A stretch of DNA of 64,000 bases from Marinobacter salarius (GTDB taxonomy: Bacteria; Pseudomonadota; Gammaproteobacteria; Pseudomonadales; Oleiphilaceae): contig CP007152.1 of NCBI GenBank assembly GCA_000831005.1, positions 2,418,001 to 2,482,000 on the forward strand. Reading direction: 5' to 3'. The notes beneath the pieces are model-generated. The model was not told the DNA's origin, ran no database searches, and was given only the letters and a program-made list of their open reading frames with translations. The position numbers and the translations under genes are program-made. Shown here one piece after another: positions 47,000 through 56,577 of the stretch. How positions within the stretch are numbered: position 1 is the stretch's first letter; each line of letters starts with the position of its first letter.

Positions 47000-47769
47000 T
47001 TACTCGCGGAAACTGGCATCAATGCGGTCGAGCTTGCGTAGCAGGCCCGGCCAGGCCAGCTTGCCGCCCAGGCCTTTGGTCACCTGATCCGCCTGTTGCC
47101 GGATGGTGTCCACAATGCCGGCAGGAACTGGCGTCAGTGGGCGATCGCCCGACAGTGCCTGATCTGGATCTGACAGGACGTTTGCAGTATGTACATGGCC
47201 AGGAAGGCATCAGGAATACTGGAGCCGGTGGTCAGCAGGCCGTGGTTGCGAAGAATCATGAAATTGGTATTACCGAGATCCTTTTGCAGGCGGGCCTTCT
47301 CGTCTTCCCTTAGCGCCACACCTTCATAGTCGTGATACGACAGGCTCGCCAGTGCAAACAGGCTCTGCTGGGATAGCGGCAGCAGGCCTTCCTGTTGGGC
47401 GGATACAGCAATACCGTCGGTGGTGTGCAAATGCATGACGCAGCCGGCATCGTCCCTGACCTGGTGGATGGCGCTATGGATGGTAAAACCCGCAGGATTG
47501 ATATCGAAGTCGTCGGGGTTGATCTTGTTGGCGTCCTGATCCACTCGCACCAGGCTGGAGGCTGTAATTTCCTCGAACATCATACCGTATGGATTAATAA
47601 GAAAGTGGTGCTCGTCACCGGGTATCCGTGCGGAAATATGGGTAAATACCAGATCGTCCCAGCCGTACAGGGCGACCAGACGATAGGCCGCGGCGAGGTC
47701 GACTCGGAGCTGCCATTCTTCCTTGCTGACCTGATCTCTTTTTGACGGAATTGAAAGTTGTTCGGACAT
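47000..47769 (-). pseudogene. Class II aldolase/adducin family protein, frameshifted as given
   Basis: About 256 residues when joined. Family features: AAAYRLVALYGWDDLVFTHISARIPG at the start, a metal site with VMHLHTTDG (His-x-His) and the third His in MILRNHGLLTTG. The C-terminal part GDRPLTPVPAGIVD through LDRIDASFRE is in another frame; one C lost near 47160 (ATCAGGC for ATCCAGGC) explains the break. These Zn enzymes cleave or epimerise small sugar phosphates or act on related aldols; the substrate is unknown. It is 29 bp upstream of the wax ester synthase end. Confidence 0.82.
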
Positions 47770-47798
47770 GGCATTGGCTCCCGTTCTCAGGTGTTGCG

Positions 47799-49249
47799 TT
47801 ACTTTTTGTTGGAGGCGGCGACCTTTCTGCGGACGGATTTTTGAGTGGCGGTATCAGGCGGGAGAGCCAGCATTTCCAGTTCATCCAGAGCCTCGCCGGT
47901 GTAGACCGCCAGCTTCTGCATGCTGGGCAACGTATCGCGACAACCCGTGAAGCCAAAGTTCAGTGAACCGGTATAACTCAGGCAAGTAATGTTGAGAGCA
48001 CCACCATGGGCAATGAGCGAGACCGGGTACATCGCCTCCAGCCGAGCGCCCTCATAGTAAAGCGTTTCCTCGGGCCCCGGTACGTTGGAGATGGTCACGT
48101 TGAACACCGGGCGCATTCGCCCGCCCAGGCCTGACATCAACTGCAGGATGTAGGGCGACATCAGCAGCATGGTGTATTGGGTCAGGGCTTTACGCGGCAG
48201 TTTCTGAAGGTGTTGTTTGGCCTGCGGGTAGAGTGTTTGATGCTCTTCAGTCGCTCGAGGGGGTCGGCTTCGTCGGTCGCCAGTGAGGCAATCATGAAGC
48301 TGATCTGGGTACCCGTGCCCTGGTCGTCGGAGGGGCGGATATTCACCGGAATTCCGGCGGTGAGTGGCGTATCCGGCAAACCATCCTGTTCAACAAGAAA
48401 GCGGCGCAGGGCAGTGCCACAGAGGTAGAGCACAATGTCGTTCAGGGAACCGTTGGACGCCTGGGCGACCTTTTTGATCCGCTCGAGCTGGTAGTGCTGG
48501 GTGGCAAACCGCCGCTGGCCGGTGACCCGGTGATTGAGGGCGGAAACCGGGCCGGCAAAGGGCGCGGTCAGCCCCTCTTCCGGGTGCCGTGCGGACTGGA
48601 TCAGGCGGTTCATCGCATTCCAGAGCCTCGGTGCCATGTCGGCCTGAATTCTCAGGGCTTCCATGGCCTGGGACAGGGCGGCTGAAATGCTGGCTTCGGA
48701 ATCTGTCTTGCTGCCCCGTGTCCGTTCCGGGCGTACCGACCATGGCGGCAGCATATTAATCTCACCGGGGTCCTTGCTGAGCACCCGCTGCATCAGCCGA
48801 ACACCGCTGATGCCATCAATCATGGAGTGATGCATCTTGGTGTAGAGGGCAAAACGGTTGTTCTCCAGGCCCTCGATAATGTGGCATTCCCACAGCGGGC
48901 GGGAGAAATCCAGCGGGTTGGAATGCAGCCTGGATACCAGGATGCCAAGTTCCCGTTCACTGCCGGGGCGCGGCAACGCCGAGTGTCGAACGTGGTAGTC
49001 GAGATCCAGCTTCTTGTCGACCTTCCAGGACGGGGCGACCAGGCGGCCCAGGAACCCCGAAAAGGCGAGCTTGTAGCACCAGGGCGGCGCTACATCGGCA
49101 TCGGCTTTCATGCGGGCGAGCATGTCTCTTAGAAACGTCTCCGGAGCATCTTCCGGTAGTGAAAAAATCTGCAGGTTGCCGACGTGCATCGGGGTGTCTT
49201 CCGATTCCACCGCCAACCAGGAAGCGTCCAGTGTGCCCAGGCGTTTCAT
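47799..49249 (-). pseudogene. Wax ester synthase/diacylglycerol acyltransferase (WS/DGAT), frameshifted as given
   Basis: About 483 residues when joined. It begins MKRLGTLDASWLAVESEDTP and has the active site KMHHSMIDGISG (HHxxxDG, His140-His141 to Gly146), PLWECHIIEGLE and, in the second frame, RPVFNVTISNVPGPEE and SYTGSLNFGFTGCRD. The protein resembles Marinobacter wax ester synthases throughout. It esterifies fatty alcohols with acyl-CoA to store wax esters at the membrane. The frame breaks near 48224; CGCCAGGCC would mend it. The ATG at 49249 has GAGGA upstream. Confidence 0.92.
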
Positions 49250-49521
49250 TGATCGTCCTCTTGCTTTATGAAGCTGCCAAACTGCACTGAATCTGATGCG
49301 TTTGGATTCGTATAGTTGTTGTTCGAAAGTATACGCAACAACCAGGACAATCACACGAACAAGCAGGTTGAAAGGTTCAGGTTTTTGCGCGCAATCCCAT
49401 TCCTGTCCTTCCTGCAATTACATGTTGTTGCGAATCCACATTCACTCTTTTTCGGTGGCTTATGCTATTTTCACTAGCTGGCTAATCTAATCTAATCACA
49501 ACAACAATCCTTGGAGGCTTT

Positions 49522-50432
49522 GTGGAATCGAGTCCACTGATCTCTGCGGGGCTGCCGATTGCCCTGTTTATTATCATGATCGGTATAGGTATGACCCTGA
49601 CGGTCAGGGACTTCCGCCAAGTGGCTGTGTATCCAAAAGGGATGGTGGTGGGTACCGTTGCCAGATACTGCTCATGCCCATGGTGGCCTTTGCCATTGCC
49701 TCCATGCTCGACCTGTCATCGGCCATTGCCGTGGGGCTGGTGATCATTGCGGCCTGTCCGGGCGGCACTACCTCCAACCTGTTCGTGTTGCTGTCCCGGG
49801 GGAACATTGCCCTGTCGATCGTGTTGACGGTCACGGCCAGTCTTATAACCATCGTGACTCTGCCGTTGTTCACCAACTATGCGCTTCAACTCTATGCCGG
49901 CACGGAGGAGTCCATCACGCTGCCGGTGGGAAGAACGGTAGGCATGCTGGTGGGGATTGTCCTGTTTCCTGTGGCGATTGGGATGATCTTCCGTACCCGG
50001 GCACCAGAGCTCTCACGCCGTGCTGAAAGCGCAGTCAGCGTGTTCGGGGGTGTGGTTCTGGCGTTGCTGGTTGTCGGTCTGATCTGGGGCGTGCGCGACC
50101 AGATCTGGGACCTGCTGCGACAGGCCGGCCCGGCAACCCTCCTGTTGAACATTGCCGGTATATTCCTGGGGCTCCTGGCGGGCCGCGTCGCGGGCCTGAC
50201 CCAGCGCGAATCCATTGCAGTTGCCGTGGAGTTGGGCATCAAAAACAGCACCATTGCCCTGTTGGTAACGCTGACGCTGCTGGAGTCCAGCACCATGTCG
50301 ATTCCCGCGGCGGTATACGGCGTGCTGATGTTCCCGATCGGTTTCCTGCTGGCGGCCTATGGCCGGAAAGTGATTCCCGCGACTACCATCACGACCACAA
50401 CTCCGCCGCGCACAGAGACCAAGGCCGGGTAG
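49522..50432 (+). pseudogene. BASS (bile acid:sodium symporter) family transporter, frameshifted as given
   Basis: About 303 residues when joined; nine to ten helices. N-terminal part: LPIALFIIMIGIGMTLTVRDF; core VIIAACPGGTTSNLFVLLSRGNIALS, the family sodium-site region; C-terminal ESIAVAVELGIKNSTIALLVTLTLL. Start is GTG at 49522 with a strong TTGGAGG. The break near 49662 is mended by one C (GCCCAGATA). It imports an organic anion with Na+; the substrate is unknown. It precedes lrgAB by 64 bp. Confidence 0.85.
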
Positions 50433-50496
50433 GCAAGGGGCCGCTTAGTGGCTATGCTCCTGACTTGGGCCGTTTTTTCTGTCGGGAGCTGCCACC

Positions 50497-50877
50497 ATGA
50501 ATTTTCTCAACGGAATAACCCTGCTGCTGGTGTATCAGTTGGTAGGGGAAGTCACTGTTCGTCTTCTCTCCCTGCCGATTCCAGGGCCCGTGCTGGGTAT
50601 GGTGATGTTGTTCCTGACCCTGATGATTCGGGGCGCCACTCCCGAGCCACTTGAGAACGCCTCCAGCGCATTGCTCAGCCATCTGTCGCTACTGTTCGTG
50701 CCGGCGGGTGTCGGCATGATGAGTCATTTTGGCCGGATTGCGGATGAGTGGCTGCCGATCACGCTGGCTCTGTTTCTCTCCACTATTATCACCATGGTCG
50801 CCACCGCTGGCATTATGCAGGTAACCTCGCGATGGTTTGCCCGACCCGAAAACGCGGGAGGGCAGCGGGATGAATGA
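50497..50877 (+). CDS. CidA/LrgA family holin-like protein
   Basis: A 126-residue membrane protein with four helices. Family features: VYQLVGEVTVRLLSLPIPGPVLGMVMLF near the N-terminus and SHLSLLFVPAGVGMMSHF. LrgA/CidA proteins influence autolysis in Gram-positives; with LrgB some transport pyruvate or related overflow metabolites. It overlaps lrgB by 8 bp. The BASS gene before it has the same orientation, so a carboxylate-transport unit is possible. Confidence 0.88.
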   Translation: MNFLNGITLLLVYQLVGEVTVRLLSLPIPGPVLGMVMLFLTLMIRGATPEPLENASSALLSHLSLLFVPAGVGMMSHFGRIADEWLPITLALFLSTIITMVATAGIMQVTSRWFARPENAGGQRDE

Positions 50878-51593
50878 GCCGGTCATTCGTGATATCTGGG
50901 TTTATCTTTCAACATCGCCATTGCTTGGCCTGACCATAACGCTGGTGGCCTATGGCCTTGCCTATCGGCTCTATCTCAAGTCCAACTCCAGCCCCCTGGC
51001 CAATCCGGTGGTTACCTCAGTGGCGATGCTGATTGCCCTGTTGATGCTCACTGGTACCTCCTACGAGGAATACTTCGAAGGCGGGCAGTTCGTTCACTTC
51101 CTGTTGGGGCCTGCCACGGTGGCGCTGGCGGTTCCCCTTTACCAGCAGTTTTCCCGGCTGCGCCAACTCTGGTTGCCGGTATCCATTTCCCTGGTGTGTG
51201 GTGTTGTGATTGCTGCGGGCAGTTCCATTGGGCTTGCCTGGCTGCTTGGAGGCTCCACGAAATCCAGATGTCCCTGGCGCCCAAATCCGCCACGGCGCCG
51301 GTTGCCATGGGGATTTCCGAAACCATTGGAGGCATCCCGTCCCTGACCGCTGTTCTGGTAGTGGCCACAGGTATTGTTGGCGCCGTGCTCGGCACCAAGC
51401 TGTTTGAATGGATGCGCATCACTGATGACAGTGTGAAAGGCATTGCCATGGGCGTCGCGGCTCACGGCATAGGTACGGCACGGGCATTTCAGGTCAGTTC
51501 CCAGATGGGGGCTTTCTCTGGGTTGGCGATGGCGTTGTCGGCGTTTGCGACGGCGTTGATTGTGCCTGGTTGGTGGATCTACTCGGTATTTAA
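50870..51593 (+). pseudogene. LrgB family protein, frameshifted as given
   Basis: About 241 residues when joined; many helices. N-terminal part LTITLVAYGLAYRLYLKSN and LLGPATVALAVPLYQQF; then SLAPKSATAPVAMGISE and AAHGIGTARAFQVSS, the LrgB hallmarks. Two breaks: near 51256 (TCCACG for TCCCACG) and near 51570 (CCTGGT for CCTGGGT). With the second mended, the protein ends VPGLVDLLGI at a TAA (51591-51593). Without it, the frame runs on into the TonB receptor, giving a false 830-residue fusion. Confidence 0.8.
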
Positions 51594-51612
51594 CCCTGCA
51601 GCAGGAGGTAAA

Positions 51613-53688
51613 GTGGTCATTATCAGGATGTTGATCGTGGTCTTCTCGGCACTGATATTCGCTGGAACATGGGGCACCGCCAATGCGCAGCAAAGTGTGG
51701 AGTCGCAGGACACCAACGTCATCAAGGTGACGTCGCCCAGACTTGAGAGAGAGCTCTACGAGACCCCTGCAGCGGTTTCCGTGACCAATGCGCCGGATAT
51801 CAGGGAGGGCCAGCAGAGGCTGCAACTGGATGAGTCCCTGGATACCGTCCCCGGGCTGTTCTTCCAGAACCGCTACAACTTCGCCCAGAATCTGCGGCTG
51901 TCCACTCGTGGTTTTGGCGCCCGGGCGCCATTCGGCATTCGCGGCATTCGTATCCAGGTGGATGGCATCCCCTACACGTTGCCCGACGGGCAGTCTCAGA
52001 TCGATGCCGTGGACCTGGACTCGGCACAGCGCATTGAAGTGATTCGCGGGCCGTCGTCGGTTCAGTACGGTAACGCCTCGGGGGGGGTGATCGACATTAC
52101 CACGGCCCGCGGAGGCGAAATGCCGCCGGGCGCGCGCCTGCGTCAGGATGTGGGAAGCAACGACTATTACAAAACCACGTTCCAGGCCAACGGAAGCGAG
52201 GGGGCTACGAGTGGCATCGCAACTGCGTCCTGGCTCAACTACAACGGCTACCGCGACCAGAGCGAGGTTGAAAAAGGCCTTTTTAATGGGCGGTTGTCCC
52301 ACGAATGGAAAGATGGGCAGCGCCTGACCGCCACGCTCAATGCTCTGCACACGCCGAAAGCAGAAGACCCCGCCGGCCTGACAGCGAGCCAGGTGGAACA
52401 GGATCGCCGCCAGGCGACGGCCAATGCCGAACGGCTTGACGCCGGCCAGGACGTTGACCAGCAGACGCTGGGGTTGCTGTATGAAACCGCCGAGATGGGT
52501 ACTGGTGATCTGACCGTTAGTACTTTTTTCACGCACCGTGATTTTGCCCAGCAACTGCCGTTTCCGGGCCCCAGCCGGATTGCCTACGACCGGCAGTTCT
52601 ACGGCGTCAGTACGGATTACCAGCTAGGCAGCGAGGTAGCGGGCCTTCCGCTGACCTGGGTGGTGGGCGTTGACCTTCATCGCCAGGTTGATGAACGCCG
52701 GCGTTATTCGGTGTCGTTTAACGGAGATGTCACCGGACAAACCCAGGACGAAACCCAGAACGGCACTACCGCCGCAGTGTTTGCCCAGGGTGATCTGGCA
52801 TTGACGGAGCGCCTGAACGTGTCCCTGGGCACCCGGTTTGATCGCCTGCGGCTGTCGGTGGATGACCACAGGACCAGTGACGGAGACGATTCCGGCAGCC
52901 GCACTTATCGCGAATTCAGTGGCTTTGCGGGAGTCAGCTATCGGTTGGCGCCACGCCAGCAGTTCTACGCCACGGTGGGCACGGCCTTTGAAGCACCCAC
53001 CTTCACGGAGTTTGCCAATCCCGACGGTAGCGGTGGCTTCAATCCAGACATTGAGCCCCAGCAGGCGCTTAACCGGGAAGTCGGTATACGCGGCGGCCTG
53101 GGGCAGGGGGTCCGTTACGACCTGGCGCTGTTCTCCATCCGGGTGGACGACGAAATCCTGCCCTATGAGATCAATAACCGTACCTTCTACGAAAACGCCG
53201 GGCGCACAGAACGGAATGGGGTGGAGCTTGGCCTGAAGTGGGACATTTCCTACGCCTGGCGCGTAACCAGCGCCGTGACCCTGGCGGACTACACACTCAA
53301 GGACTTTACCGACGAGCAGGGTAATGACGCCGATGGCAATCGCCTGCCGGGGTTACCGCAGGAGCAATGGGTTACGGAGGTTGAGTGGCGCGGTGACGGG
53401 CAACGGTTTGCTGCCCTGGAGTGGCAGTACGTGGGTGACCTGTACGCCGAGAACAGCAACCAGACCAGGGTCAGTGACTACTGGCTGCTGGGGATTCGGG
53501 CCGGTGACAGCGTTCGCGTGGGCAGTCAGAAATTCAGCGTCTACGGCGGTATCCGCAACCTTCTGGATGAGGATTACTTCAGCAATATCCGCATCAATGC
53601 CAATGCAGACAGGCCGATAGAAGATCGCGGCTACTATGAGCCCGCGCCCGGCAGAACTTTCTATGCCGGGCTGGAGTGGGCATTCTGA
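51613..53688 (+). CDS. TonB-dependent outer membrane receptor
   Basis: A 691-residue outer-membrane receptor. Signal peptide (cleavage near ANAQQ), a TonB-box-like NVIKVTS, plug domain (LDESLDTVPGLFFQNRYN, IRIQVDGIPYTLPDGQ, RIEVIRGPSSVQYGNASGGVI), then a 22-strand barrel with YGGIRNLLDEDY and a final Phe (LEWAF). FecA-like iron-chelate receptors fit best; the ligand is unknown. Start: GTG at 51613 directly behind AGGAGG, giving a positively charged signal N-region; an ATG at 51628 is an alternative. It lies 20 bases after the inferred LrgB stop. Confidence 0.88.
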   Translation: MVIIRMLIVVFSALIFAGTWGTANAQQSVESQDTNVIKVTSPRLERELYETPAAVSVTNAPDIREGQQRLQLDESLDTVPGLFFQNRYNFAQNLRLSTRGFGARAPFGIRGIRIQVDGIPYTLPDGQSQIDAVDLDSAQRIEVIRGPSSVQYGNASGGVIDITTARGGEMPPGARLRQDVGSNDYYKTTFQANGSEGATSGIATASWLNYNGYRDQSEVEKGLFNGRLSHEWKDGQRLTATLNALHTPKAEDPAGLTASQVEQDRRQATANAERLDAGQDVDQQTLGLLYETAEMGTGDLTVSTFFTHRDFAQQLPFPGPSRIAYDRQFYGVSTDYQLGSEVAGLPLTWVVGVDLHRQVDERRRYSVSFNGDVTGQTQDETQNGTTAAVFAQGDLALTERLNVSLGTRFDRLRLSVDDHRTSDGDDSGSRTYREFSGFAGVSYRLAPRQQFYATVGTAFEAPTFTEFANPDGSGGFNPDIEPQQALNREVGIRGGLGQGVRYDLALFSIRVDDEILPYEINNRTFYENAGRTERNGVELGLKWDISYAWRVTSAVTLADYTLKDFTDEQGNDADGNRLPGLPQEQWVTEVEWRGDGQRFAALEWQYVGDLYAENSNQTRVSDYWLLGIRAGDSVRVGSQKFSVYGGIRNLLDEDYFSNIRINANADRPIEDRGYYEPAPGRTFYAGLEWAF

Positions 53689-53704
53689 CAATTAATGGCG
53701 ACAT

Positions 53705-55252
53705 TCAATCCGCGTCGTCCGGTTCCCGTTGCGGGCAGTGGCACTCCTCCATGACCACGCCGTTGTCGACGCTTTCAAGGTGGACATCAAAGCCCCACAA
53801 ACGATGCACGTGACGAAGCACCTCGTCAGTGTCGTCGCCAAGTGGAACCCTGTCGACGGGGATGTGCCGCAGGGTCAGTGATCGATCCCCCCTGACATCC
53901 ACATTCCAGACCTGGATATTGGGTTCGCGGTAGCTCAGGTTGTATTGCCGTGCCAGCTTTTCCCGAAGGCTGCGGTAGCCGGGGTCATCGTGGATGGCGG
54001 TGATCCGGTAGACGTCTTCCTCATCATCGTTCTGAATGGCAAAAAGCTTCAGATCCCTCATCACTTTTGGGGACAGGAACTGCTGGATGAAACTCTCATC
54101 CTTGAAATTCTTCATGGCGAAATGCAGGGTTTCCAGCCAATCAGAACCGGCAAAGTCCGGGAACCATTCGCGGTCCTCGTCGGTGGGATTCTCACAGATC
54201 CGCCGCAGGTCGGTGAACATCGAAAAACCCAGAGTGTAGGGGTTGATGCCCGAATACCAGGGGCTGTCAAACGGTGGTTGGTAAACCACGGCCGTATGAC
54301 TTTGCAGAAACTCCATCATGAAACCGTCGTTCACCAAGCCCTTGTCGTACATTCTGTGTAGCAGGGTGTAATGCCAGAAGGTGGCCCAGCCTTCGTTCAT
54401 CACCTGGGTCTGGCGCTGCGGGTAGAAGTACTGCCCCAGCTTTCGAACGATACGGATGATTTCCCGCTGCCAGGTTTCCAGTAGTGGCGCGTTCTTCTCG
54501 ATGAAGTAGAGGATGTTTTCCTGGGGTTCTTCCGGGTAGCGCTTCTTGCGGCTCACCGGGTCGTCATCCTCGCCCATTTTGGGGATGGTGCGCCAAAGAT
54601 CGTTGAGCCGGCGCTGCTGATATTCCTCGCGTTCCTTTTGCCGGCGCAGCTCTTCGGCGGCAGAGATCGGCGCGGGGCGTTTGTAGCGGTCAACGCCGTA
54701 GTTCATCAGCGCGTGGCAGGAATCCAGGATTTCTTCCACCGCATCCAGGCCATAACGCTCCTCGCACTCGGCCACGTAGTTACGGGCGAATACCAGATAG
54801 TCAATGATGGCGCTGGCGTCGGTCCAGGTGCGGAACAGGTAGTTGCCCTTGAAGAACGAGTTGTGGCCATAGGAAGCGTGGGCAATCACCAATGCCTGCA
54901 TGGGCAGGGTGTTCTCCTCCATCAGGTAAGCGATGCAGGGATCGGAGTTGATCACGATCTCGTAGGCAAGCCCCATCTGCCCCCGCTGATACCCTTTGGA
55001 GGTAGACAGGAACTGCTTGCCGAAAGACCAATGGTGGTAACCCACGGGCATACCGACGGAGCTGTAGGCATCCATCATCTGTTCGGCGCTGATCACCTCC
55101 ACCTGATTGGGGTAGGTGTCGAGACCGAACTCCGCCGCGCATTTGGCGATTTCCTCGTCGTATTTCTCGATCAGCGGGAAGGTCCACTCGGAACTGGTCG
55201 AGATAGGTTCCCGGGTTTTCGGCTCGTTGGGTCTGTCGATGGTGTCGGTCAT
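53705..55252 (-). CDS. SpoVR family protein (YcgB-like)
   Basis: A 515-residue protein of the SpoVR/YcgB family: [76 protein letters not shown] and [11 protein letters not shown]. The SpoVR name comes from Bacillus spore cortex formation; in Gram-negatives it partners with YeaG and YeaH in stress adaptation. It is last of the three-gene run, overlapping yeaH by 4 bp (ATGA). Many conserved His and Glu suggest a metal site, but no reaction is known. Confidence 0.93.
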   Translation of the reverse strand: MTDTIDRPNEPKTREPISTSSEWTFPLIEKYDEEIAKCAAEFGLDTYPNQVEVISAEQMMDAYSSVGMPVGYHHWSFGKQFLSTSKGYQRGQMGLAYEIVINSDPCIAYLMEENTLPMQALVIAHASYGHNSFFKGNYLFRTWTDASAIIDYLVFARNYVAECEERYGLDAVEEILDSCHALMNYGVDRYKRPAPISAAEELRRQKEREEYQQRRLNDLWRTIPKMGEDDDPVSRKKRYPEEPQENILYFIEKNAPLLETWQREIIRIVRKLGQYFYPQRQTQVMNEGWATFWHYTLLHRMYDKGLVNDGFMMEFLQSHTAVVYQPPFDSPWYSGINPYTLGFSMFTDLRRICENPTDEDREWFPDFAGSDWLETLHFAMKNFKDESFIQQFLSPKVMRDLKLFAIQNDDEEDVYRITAIHDDPGYRSLREKLARQYNLSYREPNIQVWNVDVRGDRSLTLRHIPVDRVPLGDDTDEVLRHVHRLWGFDVHLESVDNGVVMEECHCPQREPDDAD

Positions 55253-56544
55253 GCGGCTTTCCTCTCGAACAACTGGCGGAAGACCGGATAGATTTCACCA
55301 GGGTCGGCGATCTGTTGCAGCGCGAAGCTCTGCGGGAACCGCTCCTGAATTTTCTCGTATTCGTACCAGAGCATCTGGTGATCCTGGGGCGTGATCTCCA
55401 CATAAGCGTAATACTGCACCAAAGGCAGGATGCTGTCGGCCAGCAACTTGCTGCAGATGGGAGAGTCATCGTTCCAGTTGTCACCGTCCGAAGCCTGGGC
55501 GGCATAGATGTTCCACTCCGCAGGGGAGTAGCGGGACTCGATGATCTTGTGCATCAGTTTCAGAGCACTGGATACGATGGTGCCGCCTGTTTCCCGTGAG
55601 TAGAAGAACTCTTCCTCGTCCACTTCCTTGGCGCTGGTGTGGTGGCGGATGAAGACCACTTCGATCTTCTTGTAGTTCTTCTTCAGGAACAGATACAGCA
55701 GGATGAAGAAACGTTTGGCGATGTCCTTGTGCATCTGGGTCATCGACCCGGACACATCCATCAGGCAGAACATCACGGCACTGGTGGCTGGCTGGGGCTT
55801 CTTCACGTGCTGGCGGTACCGCAGGTCAATCTCGTCAATGAACGGGATACGCCGGACATTGGCCTTGAGATCGGCAATCTCATCCTCCAGGGCTTTGATC
55901 TGGTCCTCGTGGCTGAAGGCCGGGTCCAGATCCTCCGGCGCGCTTTTCAGCGCGGCCAGCTCTTCCTCCATTCGGCGGATTTTCTTACGGCGCGCGCCAC
56001 CGAGGCCAAGACGTCGGGCATGGGCGCCCCGCAATGAGCGAACCACGTCCAGCTTGGCGGGTATGCCCTGGGTTGAAAAGCCGGAGCGAACGTATTTGAA
56101 CGCCTCGGTGTCTTTCAGCTTTTTACGGGCGAGATTGGGAAGTTCCAGATCATCAAACAGAAAGTCGAGGAATTCTTCCTGGGTAATCTGAAAGGCGAAC
56201 TCATCCATGCCTTCGCCATCCGGGCTGGCCTGGCCCTGTCCCTGGCCTCCGCCGCCACCTCCCGGAGGTTTGGGCACCGTGTCACCCGTCACGAACTCCT
56301 TGTTGCCGGGGTGGACCATTTCCCGCTTGCCGCCCTGGCCATGGTGGAAGATTGGTTCGTCAGTATCCCGGGACGGAATACTGACATTCTCACCACGCTC
56401 AATATCCGTAATGGAGCGCCGGTGAACCGCGTCCGCCACGGCCTTCTTGATGTGATGGCGGTAACGGCGCAGGAAACGTTCCCGGTTTACCGCGCTCTTG
56501 TTCTTGCCGTTCAGTCGCCGGTCGACTACGTGGGTCATACCCAT
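55249..56544 (-). CDS. yeaH: YeaH/YhbH family protein (DUF444, VWA-like)
   Basis: A 431-residue protein with an N-terminal basic part ([23 protein letters not shown]), a Gly-rich linker ([12 protein letters not shown]) and a VWA-like metal-ion site DVSGSM in a C-terminal domain that also has [20 protein letters not shown] and GGTIVSSAL. It acts with the YeaG kinase in the nitrogen-starvation and sustained-stress response of enterobacteria. It lies between yeaG (33 bp) and spoVR (overlap). Confidence 0.93.
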   Translation of the reverse strand: MGMTHVVDRRLNGKNKSAVNRERFLRRYRHHIKKAVADAVHRRSITDIERGENVSIPSRDTDEPIFHHGQGGKREMVHPGNKEFVTGDTVPKPPGGGGGGQGQGQASPDGEGMDEFAFQITQEEFLDFLFDDLELPNLARKKLKDTEAFKYVRSGFSTQGIPAKLDVVRSLRGAHARRLGLGGARRKKIRRMEEELAALKSAPEDLDPAFSHEDQIKALEDEIADLKANVRRIPFIDEIDLRYRQHVKKPQPATSAVMFCLMDVSGSMTQMHKDIAKRFFILLYLFLKKNYKKIEVVFIRHHTSAKEVDEEEFFYSRETGGTIVSSALKLMHKIIESRYSPAEWNIYAAQASDGDNWNDDSPICSKLLADSILPLVQYYAYVEITPQDHQMLWYEYEKIQERFPQSFALQQIADPGEIYPVFRQLFERKAA

Positions 56545-56577
56545 AGTTTCACTCCAGTTCAGCGTATGAAGGCTGAC

